DNA from: CAZGHF01 sp964525595
GTDB taxonomy: Bacteria; Patescibacteriota; Minisyncoccia; UBA6257; GWB1-50-10
NCBI GenBank assembly: GCA_964525595.1
Contig: CAZGHF010000002.1
Coordinates: 1 to 64,000, forward strand
Length of the DNA stretch: 64,000 nucleotides
Reading direction: 5' to 3'
Of the stretch, positions 34,189 through 43,101 are shown piece after piece. Under the pieces are notes generated by a model. That model was not told where the DNA came from, did no database searches, and saw nothing but the letters and a program-made list of their open reading frames with translations. Each line of letters starts with the position of its first letter. The stretch's first letter is position 1. Made by a program: the position numbers and the translations under genes.

Positions 34189-35823
34189 ATGCCCGAAGAT
34201 CCTGTACATAGGAATCTTAAAAATAAGCTGAAAGAAGTTTTGGACAGATGCGGCTTTATTAATGACCGGGAATTGTCGTTTAACTTTGACGGCGCGACTG
34301 ATCAAGATGGTAAGTTGATTGAAAATACTAGTATAGATGTAGCTTCATTAATTAATTACAATGCACGAAAGTGCTTAATTTTGTTTGAGGTAAAGAAGAG
34401 TAGACCTAGTCAAATCACCAGGATTTTCTCGGCTTGGCAAAGTCATATCAGTGATATTAAGAAAGGGAATTTTGCAGTCTTAAACTCAGACGATAAAAGG
34501 ATAAGAAAAGCCGACTTAGGGAACTTAGACTATATTGTATTTTGTTTAGTCGTTGGAGAAAAAAACGTTCCAAGGTCTAGCAGGAAGAATTTTTATTCGT
34601 GGAGTATAGACGCGTTGAAATATTACGATAAAGTATCGTCAGTCCTGGGGGAATGGACTAGGTATGAAATTTTCAAAGATTTTGATTTGTTTTTAGAATC
34701 TAGTGGCACTTACACGGAGGACGCTTTAAAAATTAGTCAGGGCAATAATAAGTTATATATATTTGGAATGCATCCAGATGCTTTGTTGAAGATATGTTAT
34801 GTGTCTCGTAGGTCTTCTACTAAGAGTTTGGCGTATCAGAGGCTACTGAGCAAGAACAGGGTTAGAGAGATACACGACTATTTACTAAACTCGAACGTTC
34901 TATTACCCAACGCAATTATTTTAGCGTTCGATAACACTTCCACAATCAAGTTTGACCACACTAATAAAAAAATAGACTTGCCCAAGGTTTATTGTTCTGC
35001 CTGGATAGTTGATGGACAGCATCGCGTTTTTGGTTTCTTGAAGAATAAAAAGTATTACGGTGTACCAGAGAACCAATATAAGTATTTCCAATTACCGGTG
35101 ATAGCTTTTAAAGATGCTGACGAAAAAACGCAGAGTAAAGTTTTTATTGATATCAACTATTACCAAAAGAAAATTGATCCATCTTTATTATGTGATTTAT
35201 CAACGGTTATAAAGAATCTCAAGAGCGAATTAACGTGGGCGAGTTTATTAGTCAAAGAACTTAATAGTAGGAGTGACGTTTTGCAAGATAGAATAAAGGT
35301 GTCTGAGTTAGATAGTAGAGGAAAAAAGATTTCATTATCCAGCGCTGTTAAATATGGGTTGTTAGAATCGCTGTTGGGCTACAATAAGAAAACTAAAAGA
35401 TACGATGGTGCCCTGTACAAATATGCGCCTTTTAATGTTAACGCTAAGTTTGAAAACGAGAATAATCAGAGAATGTTCGAAAAACAATGCAAGTTGTTAG
35501 ATAGATTTTTTAAGGCAATCTACCTGAACACTAAACCTCGTAGATCTACACCAAAGGATCCTTGGGAAAATGTAAGGCACTATTCTTTACTGAAGCCAAC
35601 TGGTGTCAATGCGTTATATCTAGTTCTAAACAGAATTTTAGAAAAATATCCCAGCGCCGGACTCAATTTGGATACATATTTACAACCTATTAATAAGGAT
35701 ATGTTTGAAAGAAAAAAAGTCGCAAAATACGGTGGGGGATGGAAGGGTTTTCGTGGCTTGGCAGATAAGATGTTGGAAGTAATCAATCGGAAAAATAACG
35801 ATAGTCTGAGATTATATAGTTAA
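34189..35823 (+). CDS. PD-(D/E)XK nuclease fused to DGQHR (DndB-like) domain
   Basis: 544 residues. The N-terminus has a restriction-type core: Asp50 in TSIDVASL and Glu67-Val-Lys69 in LILFEVKKSR. The second half carries the DGQHR box at residues 275-279 (CSAWIVDGQHRVFGF) and KVFIDINYYQKKIDP, the hallmarks of the DndB/DGQHR family, whose known members regulate or belong to DNA phosphorothioate and related modification systems. No dndC/D/E-type genes are in the window. A nuclease plus a DNA-modification-sensing domain in one chain suggests a stand-alone defence enzyme; that is inference. Codons are A/T-rich. Confidence 0.8.
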   Translation: MPEDPVHRNLKNKLKEVLDRCGFINDRELSFNFDGATDQDGKLIENTSIDVASLINYNARKCLILFEVKKSRPSQITRIFSAWQSHISDIKKGNFAVLNSDDKRIRKADLGNLDYIVFCLVVGEKNVPRSSRKNFYSWSIDALKYYDKVSSVLGEWTRYEIFKDFDLFLESSGTYTEDALKISQGNNKLYIFGMHPDALLKICYVSRRSSTKSLAYQRLLSKNRVREIHDYLLNSNVLLPNAIILAFDNTSTIKFDHTNKKIDLPKVYCSAWIVDGQHRVFGFLKNKKYYGVPENQYKYFQLPVIAFKDADEKTQSKVFIDINYYQKKIDPSLLCDLSTVIKNLKSELTWASLLVKELNSRSDVLQDRIKVSELDSRGKKISLSSAVKYGLLESLLGYNKKTKRYDGALYKYAPFNVNAKFENENNQRMFEKQCKLLDRFFKAIYLNTKPRRSTPKDPWENVRHYSLLKPTGVNALYLVLNRILEKYPSAGLNLDTYLQPINKDMFERKKVAKYGGGWKGFRGLADKMLEVINRKNNDSLRLYS

Positions 35824-35846
35824 AGTAATAGAAAAAACTGGAAACT

Positions 35847-35874
35847 AACCCATCGCGCCCCGGAGGAGGTGGAG
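35847..35874. repeat. GC-rich intergenic element, copy b
   Basis: AACCCATCGCGCCCCGG then AGGAGGTGGAG, a divergent member of the intergenic repeat family. Confidence 0.45.
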
Positions 35875-35889
35875 ATTTATAAAAATTAA

Positions 35890-36435
35890 ATGTCTGTGAA
35901 AATTACTTATTTTGTGCATGGTACTACGACGGATAATGAAAAGGGAATCTCGTCGGGGTGGCATGATGTTGAACTTTCTGAATTGGGCGTAAAGCAATCA
36001 ATAGAGCTTAGAGGTAAGATAAAGGACAAGAAATTTGACGTTGTGTTTTGCTCTGATTTAAAAAGAGCGGTTGATTCTGCGAAACTGGCTTTTGAAGGAG
36101 TGGCGCCGATTGCGGCGGATAAAAGATTGCGGGAATGCAATTATGGAAAATATAATGCGCAGCCATCAGGTGTTGTTGAGCCGATGCAGGAGAAACGCAC
36201 AACGGAAAGGTTTCCGGAAGGGGAGAGTTATGAAGACGTAAAAGCGCGAATGGCTGATTTCTTGAAGTTTTTGAAAGAAAATTATGACGGGAAAAGCATT
36301 GTGATAGTGGCGCATAAAGCACCCCAGCTTTCGCTTGATGTGCTTTTAAGAGGTAAAACGTGGGAAGAGGCATTCGCGGAGGACTGGAGAAAAACAAAAT
36401 CATGGCAACCCGGATGGGAATATGAGTTGAAATAG
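35890..36435 (+). CDS. histidine-phosphatase-family protein (COG0406-like)
   Basis: 181 residues with the phosphoglycerate-mutase fold: N-terminal YFVHGTTTDNEKG, LSELGVKQSIELRG, FCSDLKRAVDSA, LRECNYGKYN, and VIVAHKAPQ near the C-terminus. The usual RHG box reads VHG, so the first catalytic Arg is missing while the His is kept. Members dephosphorylate diverse small molecules. The substrate cannot be told. It sits alone between GC-rich intergenic elements. Confidence 0.82.
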   Translation: MSVKITYFVHGTTTDNEKGISSGWHDVELSELGVKQSIELRGKIKDKKFDVVFCSDLKRAVDSAKLAFEGVAPIAADKRLRECNYGKYNAQPSGVVEPMQEKRTTERFPEGESYEDVKARMADFLKFLKENYDGKSIVIVAHKAPQLSLDVLLRGKTWEEAFAEDWRKTKSWQPGWEYELK

Positions 36436-36485
36436 TGGTTTATAAGGAGGTTAAGATTGTTAAAGAGTAGGTATATAATTTAAAT

Positions 36486-36507
36486 AACCCACCGCGGGGT
36501 GGAGGAG
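36486..36507. repeat. short GC-rich intergenic palindrome, copy c
   Basis: AACCCACCGCGGGGTGGAG then GAG; differs from the copy at 34104 by one base. Confidence 0.6.
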
Positions 36508-36580
36508 AAAAAAGAGGTCGAAAATGATATAACTTAAAAATTAGTTACATCTTTCGAAGGAAATTGGTAATATTAAAAAT

Positions 36581-38221
36581 ATGGCTGACGTCCTGACCCC
36601 GACGCAACGTTCCTATAACATGTCGATGATCCGGTCGCGGAATACCGGTCCCGAGGCTTTACTTGCGGAGATGCTTATCCGGAATGGTTTTTGTGTCTAT
36701 GAATTCAGTCCGGGGGATATTCCGGGGAAACCTGATTTTTACTTTCGCAAGCAAAAAGTAGCTGTGTTTGTCGACGGCTGTTTCTGGCATCGATGCAAGC
36801 GATGTTTCAAGGCTCCTGAAACCAACACTGAATTTTGGAACAGGAAAATAACTGCGAACATTGCAAGAGACCGGAAAACCAACCGTATTTTGAGCAGGGA
36901 AAACATCCGGGTAGTCAGGATCAAGGAACACGAACTAAAAAAGGATCAGAAAAAGGTTTTACAGAAACTCAAAGCTGTTTTAGTAGAGACCCGCCAGCTC
37001 AAAACACTCGATTTATTTGCAGGCGCTGGGGGTTTCTCGGAAGGTTTTATACATGCCGGATGTGATATGGTCGCACACGTCGAAATGGATAAAGATGCGT
37101 GTAATACCATTCGCACAAGAATGATCTATCATGCACTTAAGAAAAAAGGGTTGATACGCGAATACAAAAAGTATCTGCTCAGCCGAATAAGTATCGCCGA
37201 ACTTGTGGCAAAATACGGTTTGCAAAAAGAATATGACTCAGTCATTCAGGCAAGGATTGACAAGGGTAACTATGCGGAACTTATAAATCAAGTGAGGGAA
37301 CGTCTCGGAAATCATGACCTCGATATAATAATCGGCGGTCCCCCTTGTCAGGCCTACTCGCATATCGGTCGCTCATCAGATAAAAAGCGGATGAGGAGAG
37401 ATAAACGAAAGTTCCTGTACGAATATTATATTGAGTTTTTAAAAGCATTTCGACCGAAGGTGTTTGTGTTTGAAAATGTGCCGGGACTCCTGAGTGCGGG
37501 CGGGGGTATTTATCTGAGTAAAATGCGGAAACTTATGCGTGAAGCCGGATATCGCACAGACTATCAGGTATTGAATGCAGCTGACTTCGGTGTACCTCAA
37601 GACAGGAAACGGATTATTCTGATCGGCTGGAATAAAAAATCAGGTATTGATAAATACCCCAATTTTGAGTCGGTAAACAGAAGTTATACGGCCGAGGATT
37701 TCCTGAAAGATCTTCCGGTACTGAAAAGCGGCGACGGGGAGAGCGCTCTTGAATTTAAAAGCAGGTCATCTCTTTTACACAGACTCGGAATTATTCAGCA
37801 GAATATACCTGTCCTACTTGGTCATGTTGCTCGTCCTCACACTAAACAGGACCTGGAAATATACCGGCTGGCAGTAAAACATAAAAATAAAGGCAAAAAT
37901 ATCAAATACAATGAACTACCGGAACGATTAAAGACACATAAAAATCAGACCGGCTTCCTTGACCGCTTCAAGGTGGTTGATGCTACTGCGGTAACGAGTC
38001 ATACTGTCATCGCCCATATTTCGAAGGACGGTCATTATTATATTCACCCAGATATCAGACAGAATAGATCATTAACGCCACGTGAGGCAGCCCGTCTCCA
38101 GACGTTTCCTGACAATTTTAAGTTTGAGGGTAGTAGAACCTCCCAGTTTAGACAAATCGGGAACGCCGTGCCCCCTATGCTTTCCAAAATAATCGCCAAA
38201 ACGATACTTAACTTCACATAA
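36581..38221 (+). CDS. Vsr mismatch endonuclease fused to cytosine-5 DNA methyltransferase
   Basis: 546 residues. Residues 1-135 are a Vsr-type nuclease: MSMIRSRNTGPE, GKPDF with the catalytic Asp at 52, and VDGCFWHRC. Residues 137-546 hold the C5-methyltransferase motifs in order: LDLFAGAGGFSEGF (I), GGPPCQAYS with the catalytic Cys (IV), VFENVPG (VI), QDRKRI (VIII), TPREAARLQTFP (IX), QIGNAVPP (X). Vsr repairs T:G mismatches left when 5-methylcytosine deaminates, so one protein would mark and protect the site. A short region before motif IV carries a basic insertion of about 60 residues. The next gene starts 1 base after its stop. Confidence 0.92.
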   Translation: MADVLTPTQRSYNMSMIRSRNTGPEALLAEMLIRNGFCVYEFSPGDIPGKPDFYFRKQKVAVFVDGCFWHRCKRCFKAPETNTEFWNRKITANIARDRKTNRILSRENIRVVRIKEHELKKDQKKVLQKLKAVLVETRQLKTLDLFAGAGGFSEGFIHAGCDMVAHVEMDKDACNTIRTRMIYHALKKKGLIREYKKYLLSRISIAELVAKYGLQKEYDSVIQARIDKGNYAELINQVRERLGNHDLDIIIGGPPCQAYSHIGRSSDKKRMRRDKRKFLYEYYIEFLKAFRPKVFVFENVPGLLSAGGGIYLSKMRKLMREAGYRTDYQVLNAADFGVPQDRKRIILIGWNKKSGIDKYPNFESVNRSYTAEDFLKDLPVLKSGDGESALEFKSRSSLLHRLGIIQQNIPVLLGHVARPHTKQDLEIYRLAVKHKNKGKNIKYNELPERLKTHKNQTGFLDRFKVVDATAVTSHTVIAHISKDGHYYIHPDIRQNRSLTPREAARLQTFPDNFKFEGSRTSQFRQIGNAVPPMLSKIIAKTILNFT

Positions 38222-38222
38222 T

Positions 38223-40418
38223 ATGGCTCGAGAAAAAAATAAAACAGGTGTTTTTAAAATCAAACCGGCAGCCAGACATATATTGACTATCGGTCGTGAC
38301 TTGATAAAAGATAACGCAACCGCTCTTTTAGAGCTGGTTAAAAACAGTTATGACGCCGATGCAACGCAGGTGACCATTGAATTTTCTTCCGTAAAAAGTA
38401 GGCGGGGGGCGGGTATAAAGATTAGCGTGCAGGATAATGGTCTTGGCATGAATTATCAGACAGTGACTACAGTGTGGATGGTTCCATCAACTCTCTACAA
38501 ACAACAGAAGGAGTTTTTGAGCGAAATAAAACAGCGTCCGTTACAAGGAAGGAAAGGTATCGGAAGATATGCCGCTTCTATTTTAGGAGATGAGCTTCAT
38601 CTTAAAACAACTCAAGAAAGAGAAGTAACTACTCTTTCGATATATTGGAAAGATTTTGAAGAAAAAGAATATCTTGATGATATTGAAATCTCAATTAACA
38701 GGGGAAAAACAAGTGACCCCGCCGGTACATGTATTGAAATTATCGGTAGTACTGACAAATTAAGAGAGTGGGATAAGCCTCAAATCGAGAGCTTTATAAA
38801 AGAATTGCGGCGCCTTATTTCTCCTATACACGAAAAGGATATAAAAACCGATTTTGAAATAAAACTCCTTTTTAAAGATTTTCCGGTTGATGCATATAAG
38901 AACGAAACAATAACCATCGAACCATTTCCAATTCTGGAGGTATTCGATTATCGCATATCGGGAGAAGTATCAGGGACCGGTGAAGCAAATCTTGTATTTG
39001 AAAATGGGACCGCCGGAACTGTTAGTGAAAAGTTTAAAATTCACATTCTCCTTGATGACGGAGCAAAATACTGCGGTAAGTTAAGCGTGGATTTTAAAAT
39101 ATATGACAAGGACGCTGACTCTATAGAGAATCTTATAGAAAAAATTGGAGACCGGACGAATGGTTCTAAATCTGGCGAAAAACTCAGTAAGAATGAAGCA
39201 AGAAGCCTCCTAAAACAAATTTGTGGTATTGCTGTTTATCGGGGTGGCTTTCGCATCCGTCCGCACGGAGATCCGGGATATGATTGGCTCCAACTTGACC
39301 GCCGGCGCGTTCAAAAACCAGGAGTGCGCGTAGGCAGTGACCGAGTAAGCGGATTCATTGAAATAGAACCCGAGGAAAGATCTTGTCTGGAAGAGAAAGC
39401 AAGTCGTGACGGCTTAAAAGAAAATAAGTACTTCCTTGGTCTTACTCAGATTGCCACCCGTATCCTTCTTGAGGCGGAAAATAAGCGTTATCAATTTAAG
39501 CTGAAAACAGGTCAGGAAAACTCACAGCGTAATCTTATTAGGAAACTCGAGAATCTCTTTGATTTTTCAGATGTTACCCAGAGTATAGAAAAAAAACTCG
39601 CGGATCATGAGATGCCGAAATCGGAGCGTAAAAAGATTGTCGGTTTAATTGATGCGCGTGTCGAGGAAAGTAACAAGGTTGTTGAAGATGTAAAACGCAT
39701 CATTGCCATCTATCAAGGACAAGCTACACTCGGAAAGATTGTCAGGGTAGTCCTACACGAAGGCAGGAATCCCTTAAGCTATTTTCAGAATCAAATACCC
39801 GTCATTAAAAAGTGGGTTGATGAGTTAAAAACGGAATTTAATAAAAATCTTCTAAATCAACTCGTTGACCGCCTCGACGCTATTAAACGACAGGCTGAGT
39901 TGCTAATTAATCTTTTTAGAAAAATCAGTCCCCTGGCCGCCCAACGCAAGGCAAACCCCGCTACTTTTTATTTGAAGAAAAACCTGGAGGAGATCATCGA
40001 TATTTTCTCGCAAGAATTCAAAGAGAAAAAGATCAAAATTAGACTGGATTGTGATCCTGATATACAAGTTACTGCGTGGCCTGAAGATATAAGCCAGACA
40101 ATAGTAAATCTCCTTGACAACAGTTTGTACTGGCTTGCACAGAATAAAAATAGCGCCAGGAAAGTTACAATAACCGGAACGATTATGGGTGACACGTTTC
40201 AGTTGACTTACAAAGACAATGGCCCAGGAATTGAAAAAAAGTTTATACGGGATGAACTCATATTTGAGCCGGGATTTACAACAAAACCTGATGGAACTGG
40301 TCTCGGGTTGGCAATTGCGGGAGAGGCTATGGAAAGGAGCGGGGGTAAGTTGACCGCTGTTTATTCAGAATCTGGTGCACATTTTGAGATAGATTTTCCT
40401 TTACAATCAAAAAAGTAA
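38223..40418 (+). CDS. ATPase with two GHKL domains (MORC/Hsp90-like plus histidine-kinase-like)
   Basis: 731 residues. An N-terminal GHKL ATPase (ELVKNSYDADA, DNGLGM, GRKGIGRYAA) resembles the MORC/Hsp90/MutL type. A middle region of about 200-480 has an S5-like beta segment (YRGGFRIRPHGD). A coiled stretch follows with HEGRNPLSYF, where a kinase H-box would lie, and a second, histidine-kinase-type ATPase (NLLDNSLYW, DNGPGI, GTGLGLAIAGEAM). It is cytoplasmic, with no sensor or membrane part. MORC-like ATPases are known from restriction-modification operons. It follows Vsr-Dcm by one base and precedes a receiver-domain protein. Confidence 0.85.
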   Translation: MAREKNKTGVFKIKPAARHILTIGRDLIKDNATALLELVKNSYDADATQVTIEFSSVKSRRGAGIKISVQDNGLGMNYQTVTTVWMVPSTLYKQQKEFLSEIKQRPLQGRKGIGRYAASILGDELHLKTTQEREVTTLSIYWKDFEEKEYLDDIEISINRGKTSDPAGTCIEIIGSTDKLREWDKPQIESFIKELRRLISPIHEKDIKTDFEIKLLFKDFPVDAYKNETITIEPFPILEVFDYRISGEVSGTGEANLVFENGTAGTVSEKFKIHILLDDGAKYCGKLSVDFKIYDKDADSIENLIEKIGDRTNGSKSGEKLSKNEARSLLKQICGIAVYRGGFRIRPHGDPGYDWLQLDRRRVQKPGVRVGSDRVSGFIEIEPEERSCLEEKASRDGLKENKYFLGLTQIATRILLEAENKRYQFKLKTGQENSQRNLIRKLENLFDFSDVTQSIEKKLADHEMPKSERKKIVGLIDARVEESNKVVEDVKRIIAIYQGQATLGKIVRVVLHEGRNPLSYFQNQIPVIKKWVDELKTEFNKNLLNQLVDRLDAIKRQAELLINLFRKISPLAAQRKANPATFYLKKNLEEIIDIFSQEFKEKKIKIRLDCDPDIQVTAWPEDISQTIVNLLDNSLYWLAQNKNSARKVTITGTIMGDTFQLTYKDNGPGIEKKFIRDELIFEPGFTTKPDGTGLGLAIAGEAMERSGGKLTAVYSESGAHFEIDFPLQSKK

Positions 40419-40431
40419 AGAATTCAATTAT

Positions 40432-41544
40432 ATGAAACTTATAATTGTTGAGGACGATAAAGATCAAATCATTTCCTATCTGGATACAATCACAGTCGTA
40501 AATTCATCTGGTGGTGGTCATAATATAGAAAACCCTAAGGTAGTGGGAACTTTAACAGAAGCACTCGAGGCGATAGAAAACAAGCACTTTGACGGAGCAA
40601 TAGTCGATCTGAAACTTTCTCGTAGTAACCGAGACAAGACCGACGGAAACGAAATCATCGGGCAGATTGTAAATTTAAAAAGGTTTCCTGTTTTTGTTTA
40701 CTCATCTTTTCTTGAAGATATTGACCCCGCCATAGAGAATTCTTTTTTCTTTCAGCAATTTGAAAGGACTACTGTCCCGTTTCGGGATGTTGTAATAAAA
40801 CTTCATGATATTTATAAAACCGGAGTAACAAAAATTCTTGGTCGAGACGGTGCCATAGAAAGCCATCTGACTAAAATCTTCTGGAAGCATGTGGCTGAGT
40901 CATTTGAGGGTTTATGTCAAAAAGGGATTACCGAGAAGCAACTCCTTCGATATATTACTGGGCATTTATATGAATATCTTGAACTCGATGATATGGCTGA
41001 GTCATTTAAAAAATATTTACCGGAAGAGGTTTATATTAAACCCTCTATAAAACTTAATTTTTTTACGGGGGGTATCATTAAAGACAAAAACTCCCAGAGA
41101 AACTTTATAATTCTCACACCATCCTGCGACATCGTCCAAAACAAAGCTAAAAGTATGCTTCTGGCGTCTGTCCGTAGCCTTACAGATGATCCTGTACGCG
41201 ATCTCAAAACCAAATCTACAAACAGAATTCCTGCTGATCTTCGGGGAGCACAGAGGCAAGTTGCGGAGGAAGAAAAAAAGACGGCTAAAAAACAGCTTGA
41301 AGATTTAATACGAAATAATTATTCTCACAAATATTATTTCCTGCCCAGAAGCAAGAATTTCGAGGGAGGTTTAATTAATTTCCAGGATTTGGAATCCGTA
41401 GAACCAGCCGCAATGAACGGGAGATTTGATATTATTGCAACTATAAATAATCAATTTCTGAAAGACATCGTCGCAAAGTTTTCGTTTTATTATTCCCGTC
41501 AGGGCGCACCGGAAGTCGACTTTTCTGTTGCTGATCTCCCGTAG
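40432..41544 (+). CDS. receiver-domain protein with C-terminal effector of unknown type
   Basis: 370 residues. Residues 1-130 are a CheY-like receiver: IIVEDDKDQ (acidic pocket), GAIVDLKLS (phospho-acceptor Asp about 60) and FVYSSF; the conserved Lys near the end is not obvious. The remaining 240 residues match no HTH or enzyme I know; the strongest stretch is RNFIILTPSCDIVQNKAKSM followed by charged helices. It is 13 bases downstream of the GHKL ATPase gene, so the pair may act as a soluble kinase and regulator attached to the Vsr-Dcm protein. Confidence 0.8.
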   Translation: MKLIIVEDDKDQIISYLDTITVVNSSGGGHNIENPKVVGTLTEALEAIENKHFDGAIVDLKLSRSNRDKTDGNEIIGQIVNLKRFPVFVYSSFLEDIDPAIENSFFFQQFERTTVPFRDVVIKLHDIYKTGVTKILGRDGAIESHLTKIFWKHVAESFEGLCQKGITEKQLLRYITGHLYEYLELDDMAESFKKYLPEEVYIKPSIKLNFFTGGIIKDKNSQRNFIILTPSCDIVQNKAKSMLLASVRSLTDDPVRDLKTKSTNRIPADLRGAQRQVAEEEKKTAKKQLEDLIRNNYSHKYYFLPRSKNFEGGLINFQDLESVEPAAMNGRFDIIATINNQFLKDIVAKFSFYYSRQGAPEVDFSVADLP

Positions 41545-41589
41545 ATATGACGAGCACACAAATCCAAAAAAATTAGGATAAATCCCACA

Positions 41590-41600
41590 TCCTCCACCGG
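41590..41600. repeat. partial GC-rich intergenic element
   Basis: CCTCCACCGG only, directly before the next ATG; a shortened relative of the elements at 41837 and 42263. Confidence 0.35.
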
Positions 41601-41604
41601 TATA

Positions 41605-41838
41605 ATGAAAAGAGATAAAAATTGCGGTTTATGTAAAGAGGGACATAATTTTGATGACCACTTAGTAATGCTTGCGATGGGACACCTGTTGATTGAGCAC
41701 CATCCTAAAAATGGATTTACGGAAGACGAAATATTTGAAAAGTGTAATGCGCTCTCAGCGAATGTTGCACATGAAAATATTCACAGCAACATCGAGCTGA
41801 TTTCCGCGCAATTCAATGAATTAGGAGTAGAAAAATAA
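41605..41838 (+). CDS. small hypothetical protein (77 aa)
   Basis: 77 residues with an N-terminal CGLCKEGHNFDDH (CxxC and two His), then a helical part (MLAMGHLLIEHHP, EIFEKCNALSANVAHENIHSN) rich in His. A metal-binding role is possible from the CxxC/His cluster. It lies just downstream of the receiver gene but is separated by a repeat remnant. Not recognised. Confidence 0.6.
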   Translation: MKRDKNCGLCKEGHNFDDHLVMLAMGHLLIEHHPKNGFTEDEIFEKCNALSANVAHENIHSNIELISAQFNELGVEK

Positions 41839-41858
41839 CCCTCCACCGGCGGGGCGGG
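41837..41858. repeat. GC-rich intergenic palindrome, copy d
   Basis: AACCCTCCACCGGCGGGG then CGGG; one of the region's intergenic repeats, between two small genes. Confidence 0.6.
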
Positions 41859-41869
41859 AAATTAGATTC

Positions 41870-42259
41870 ATGGAATACAAAGGCGTAATAATTGAGGAAA
41901 GCTTGGAGAATAAAGACGTTTTGGGTAACGTGAAAATTTTGAGTACTAAAATCGAGCCAGTGACGGAAAACCACAAAACGCCTTGGATAAAGCAATGGAC
42001 GCTTCATACGGTTGAGGTTTCGAAAAGTGATGCCGAAGAAATTGCCGAAAAAATAAGCAAATCGCTGGATAGTGAGCATAACTGGTACGCCGATTTTAAA
42101 AACGAAGAAACTCATTTCATTATCTTTCGCGGCAGAGTTTTTAAGGTGAACAGGACTAAAAAAGAGGAATACGACACCGCGACAAAATACGGCCTTACTC
42201 TCGGCATCCCAGATTACCAACTTGACTTCTCGTCGCATATCAAGAAGTGGGAAAGATAA
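41870..42259 (+). CDS. hypothetical protein (129 aa)
   Basis: 129 residues of mixed alpha/beta type: MEYKGVIIEESLENKDVL, WTLHTVEVSKSDAEEIAEKI, HNWYADFKNEETHFIIFRGRVFKV. The last part reads as a beta-hairpin followed by GIPDYQLDF. I believe similar proteins are common in this radiation and in some archaea, but I cannot name the family. No signal peptide. Confidence 0.7.
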   Translation: MEYKGVIIEESLENKDVLGNVKILSTKIEPVTENHKTPWIKQWTLHTVEVSKSDAEEIAEKISKSLDSEHNWYADFKNEETHFIIFRGRVFKVNRTKKEEYDTATKYGLTLGIPDYQLDFSSHIKKWER

Positions 42260-42262
42260 TTC

Positions 42263-42284
42263 TACCCCCTCCACCGGCGGGGTA
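42263..42284. repeat. GC-rich intergenic palindrome, copy e
   Basis: TACCCCCTCCACCGGCGGGG then TA; flanked by stop and start of adjacent genes. Confidence 0.6.
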
Positions 42285-42299
42285 TAGAGAAATAGATTA

Positions 42300-43007
42300 A
42301 TGGATATTATTTTTCAGTATGCTTATGCGGTGTTAGTCGTGCCTTTTGCGGTGGCGTGGGTTTTGATTTTTATTTTCAGCAAGAATACCAGGAAGGAACA
42401 ACTTATCATGAGCATTTTGCTGATTCCTGTTGGTCCGATTAGTGAATTGATTTATTTTCAGGATTATTGGACCCCCGGCAGTATTTTTTCTTTTTCCATC
42501 GGTCCGGTACTCATATTGATTGAGGATATCCTCTTTCTTTTTTTCATAGGCGGCATCGGGGGAGTTATATATGAAGCGTTGGTCGGCAGGCGGGCGCGAA
42601 AAATAAAAAAGTCTCCTCATTACCTCATCAGCGTTCCTATTGTAATAGCGGTTGTAGTGATTGTTTCTTTAGGGCTTTGGTTTTTAGGGGTTAACTCTAT
42701 TTTCTCAACATCACTTGGGTTTATTGCCGGTGCACTTCTTGTAGTAAGTCAGCGGAAAGACCTATTTATTAATTCATTATTGAGTGGTTTGGGCGTAATG
42801 GCGATTATGTTTGTTTCTTATTTTATTCTTTTTAGCTTCGTTACTAACTCCGAAGAAATTTTACAGCAGGGATGGCTGATCTACGGCACCCGGCTTGATA
42901 TGAGAATTCTTGGTTTGCCCCTTACGGAAATGTTTTGGGGATTTTCCTGGGGATTGCTCGTCGGCCCCATTTACGAATTCGCCCGCAAGCTACAATTGGT
43001 AAAATAA
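42300..43007 (+). CDS. polytopic membrane protein (lycopene-cyclase-domain-like)
   Basis: 235 residues with about seven transmembrane segments. The motif near the C-terminus, GLPLTEMFWGFSWGLLVGPIYEFA, and the earlier GPISELIYFQDYW recall the paired acidic motifs of the lycopene cyclase (CrtY-heterodimer) domain family. There are no other carotenoid genes here, so the role is uncertain. A terminator hairpin follows the gene. Confidence 0.6.
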   Translation: MDIIFQYAYAVLVVPFAVAWVLIFIFSKNTRKEQLIMSILLIPVGPISELIYFQDYWTPGSIFSFSIGPVLILIEDILFLFFIGGIGGVIYEALVGRRARKIKKSPHYLISVPIVIAVVVIVSLGLWFLGVNSIFSTSLGFIAGALLVVSQRKDLFINSLLSGLGVMAIMFVSYFILFSFVTNSEEILQQGWLIYGTRLDMRILGLPLTEMFWGFSWGLLVGPIYEFARKLQLVK

Positions 43008-43010
43008 CCT

Positions 43011-43033
43011 CACCCCCTCCACCGGCGGGATGG
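43011..43033. repeat. GC-rich intergenic palindrome, copy f
   Basis: CACCCCCTCCACCGGCGGGA then TGG, right after the membrane protein stop and before its terminator. Confidence 0.6.
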
Positions 43034-43038
43034 TTGAT

Positions 43039-43066
43039 ATACCACCCTAGGGGTGGTATTTTGTTT
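43039..43066 (+). terminator. intrinsic terminator
   Basis: ATACCACCC-tag-GGGTGGTAT followed by TTTGTTT. Confidence 0.85.
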
Positions 43067-43101
43067 AAAGCAAATCAATCCCACTTAGCCGGAGGCGGAA
43101 G

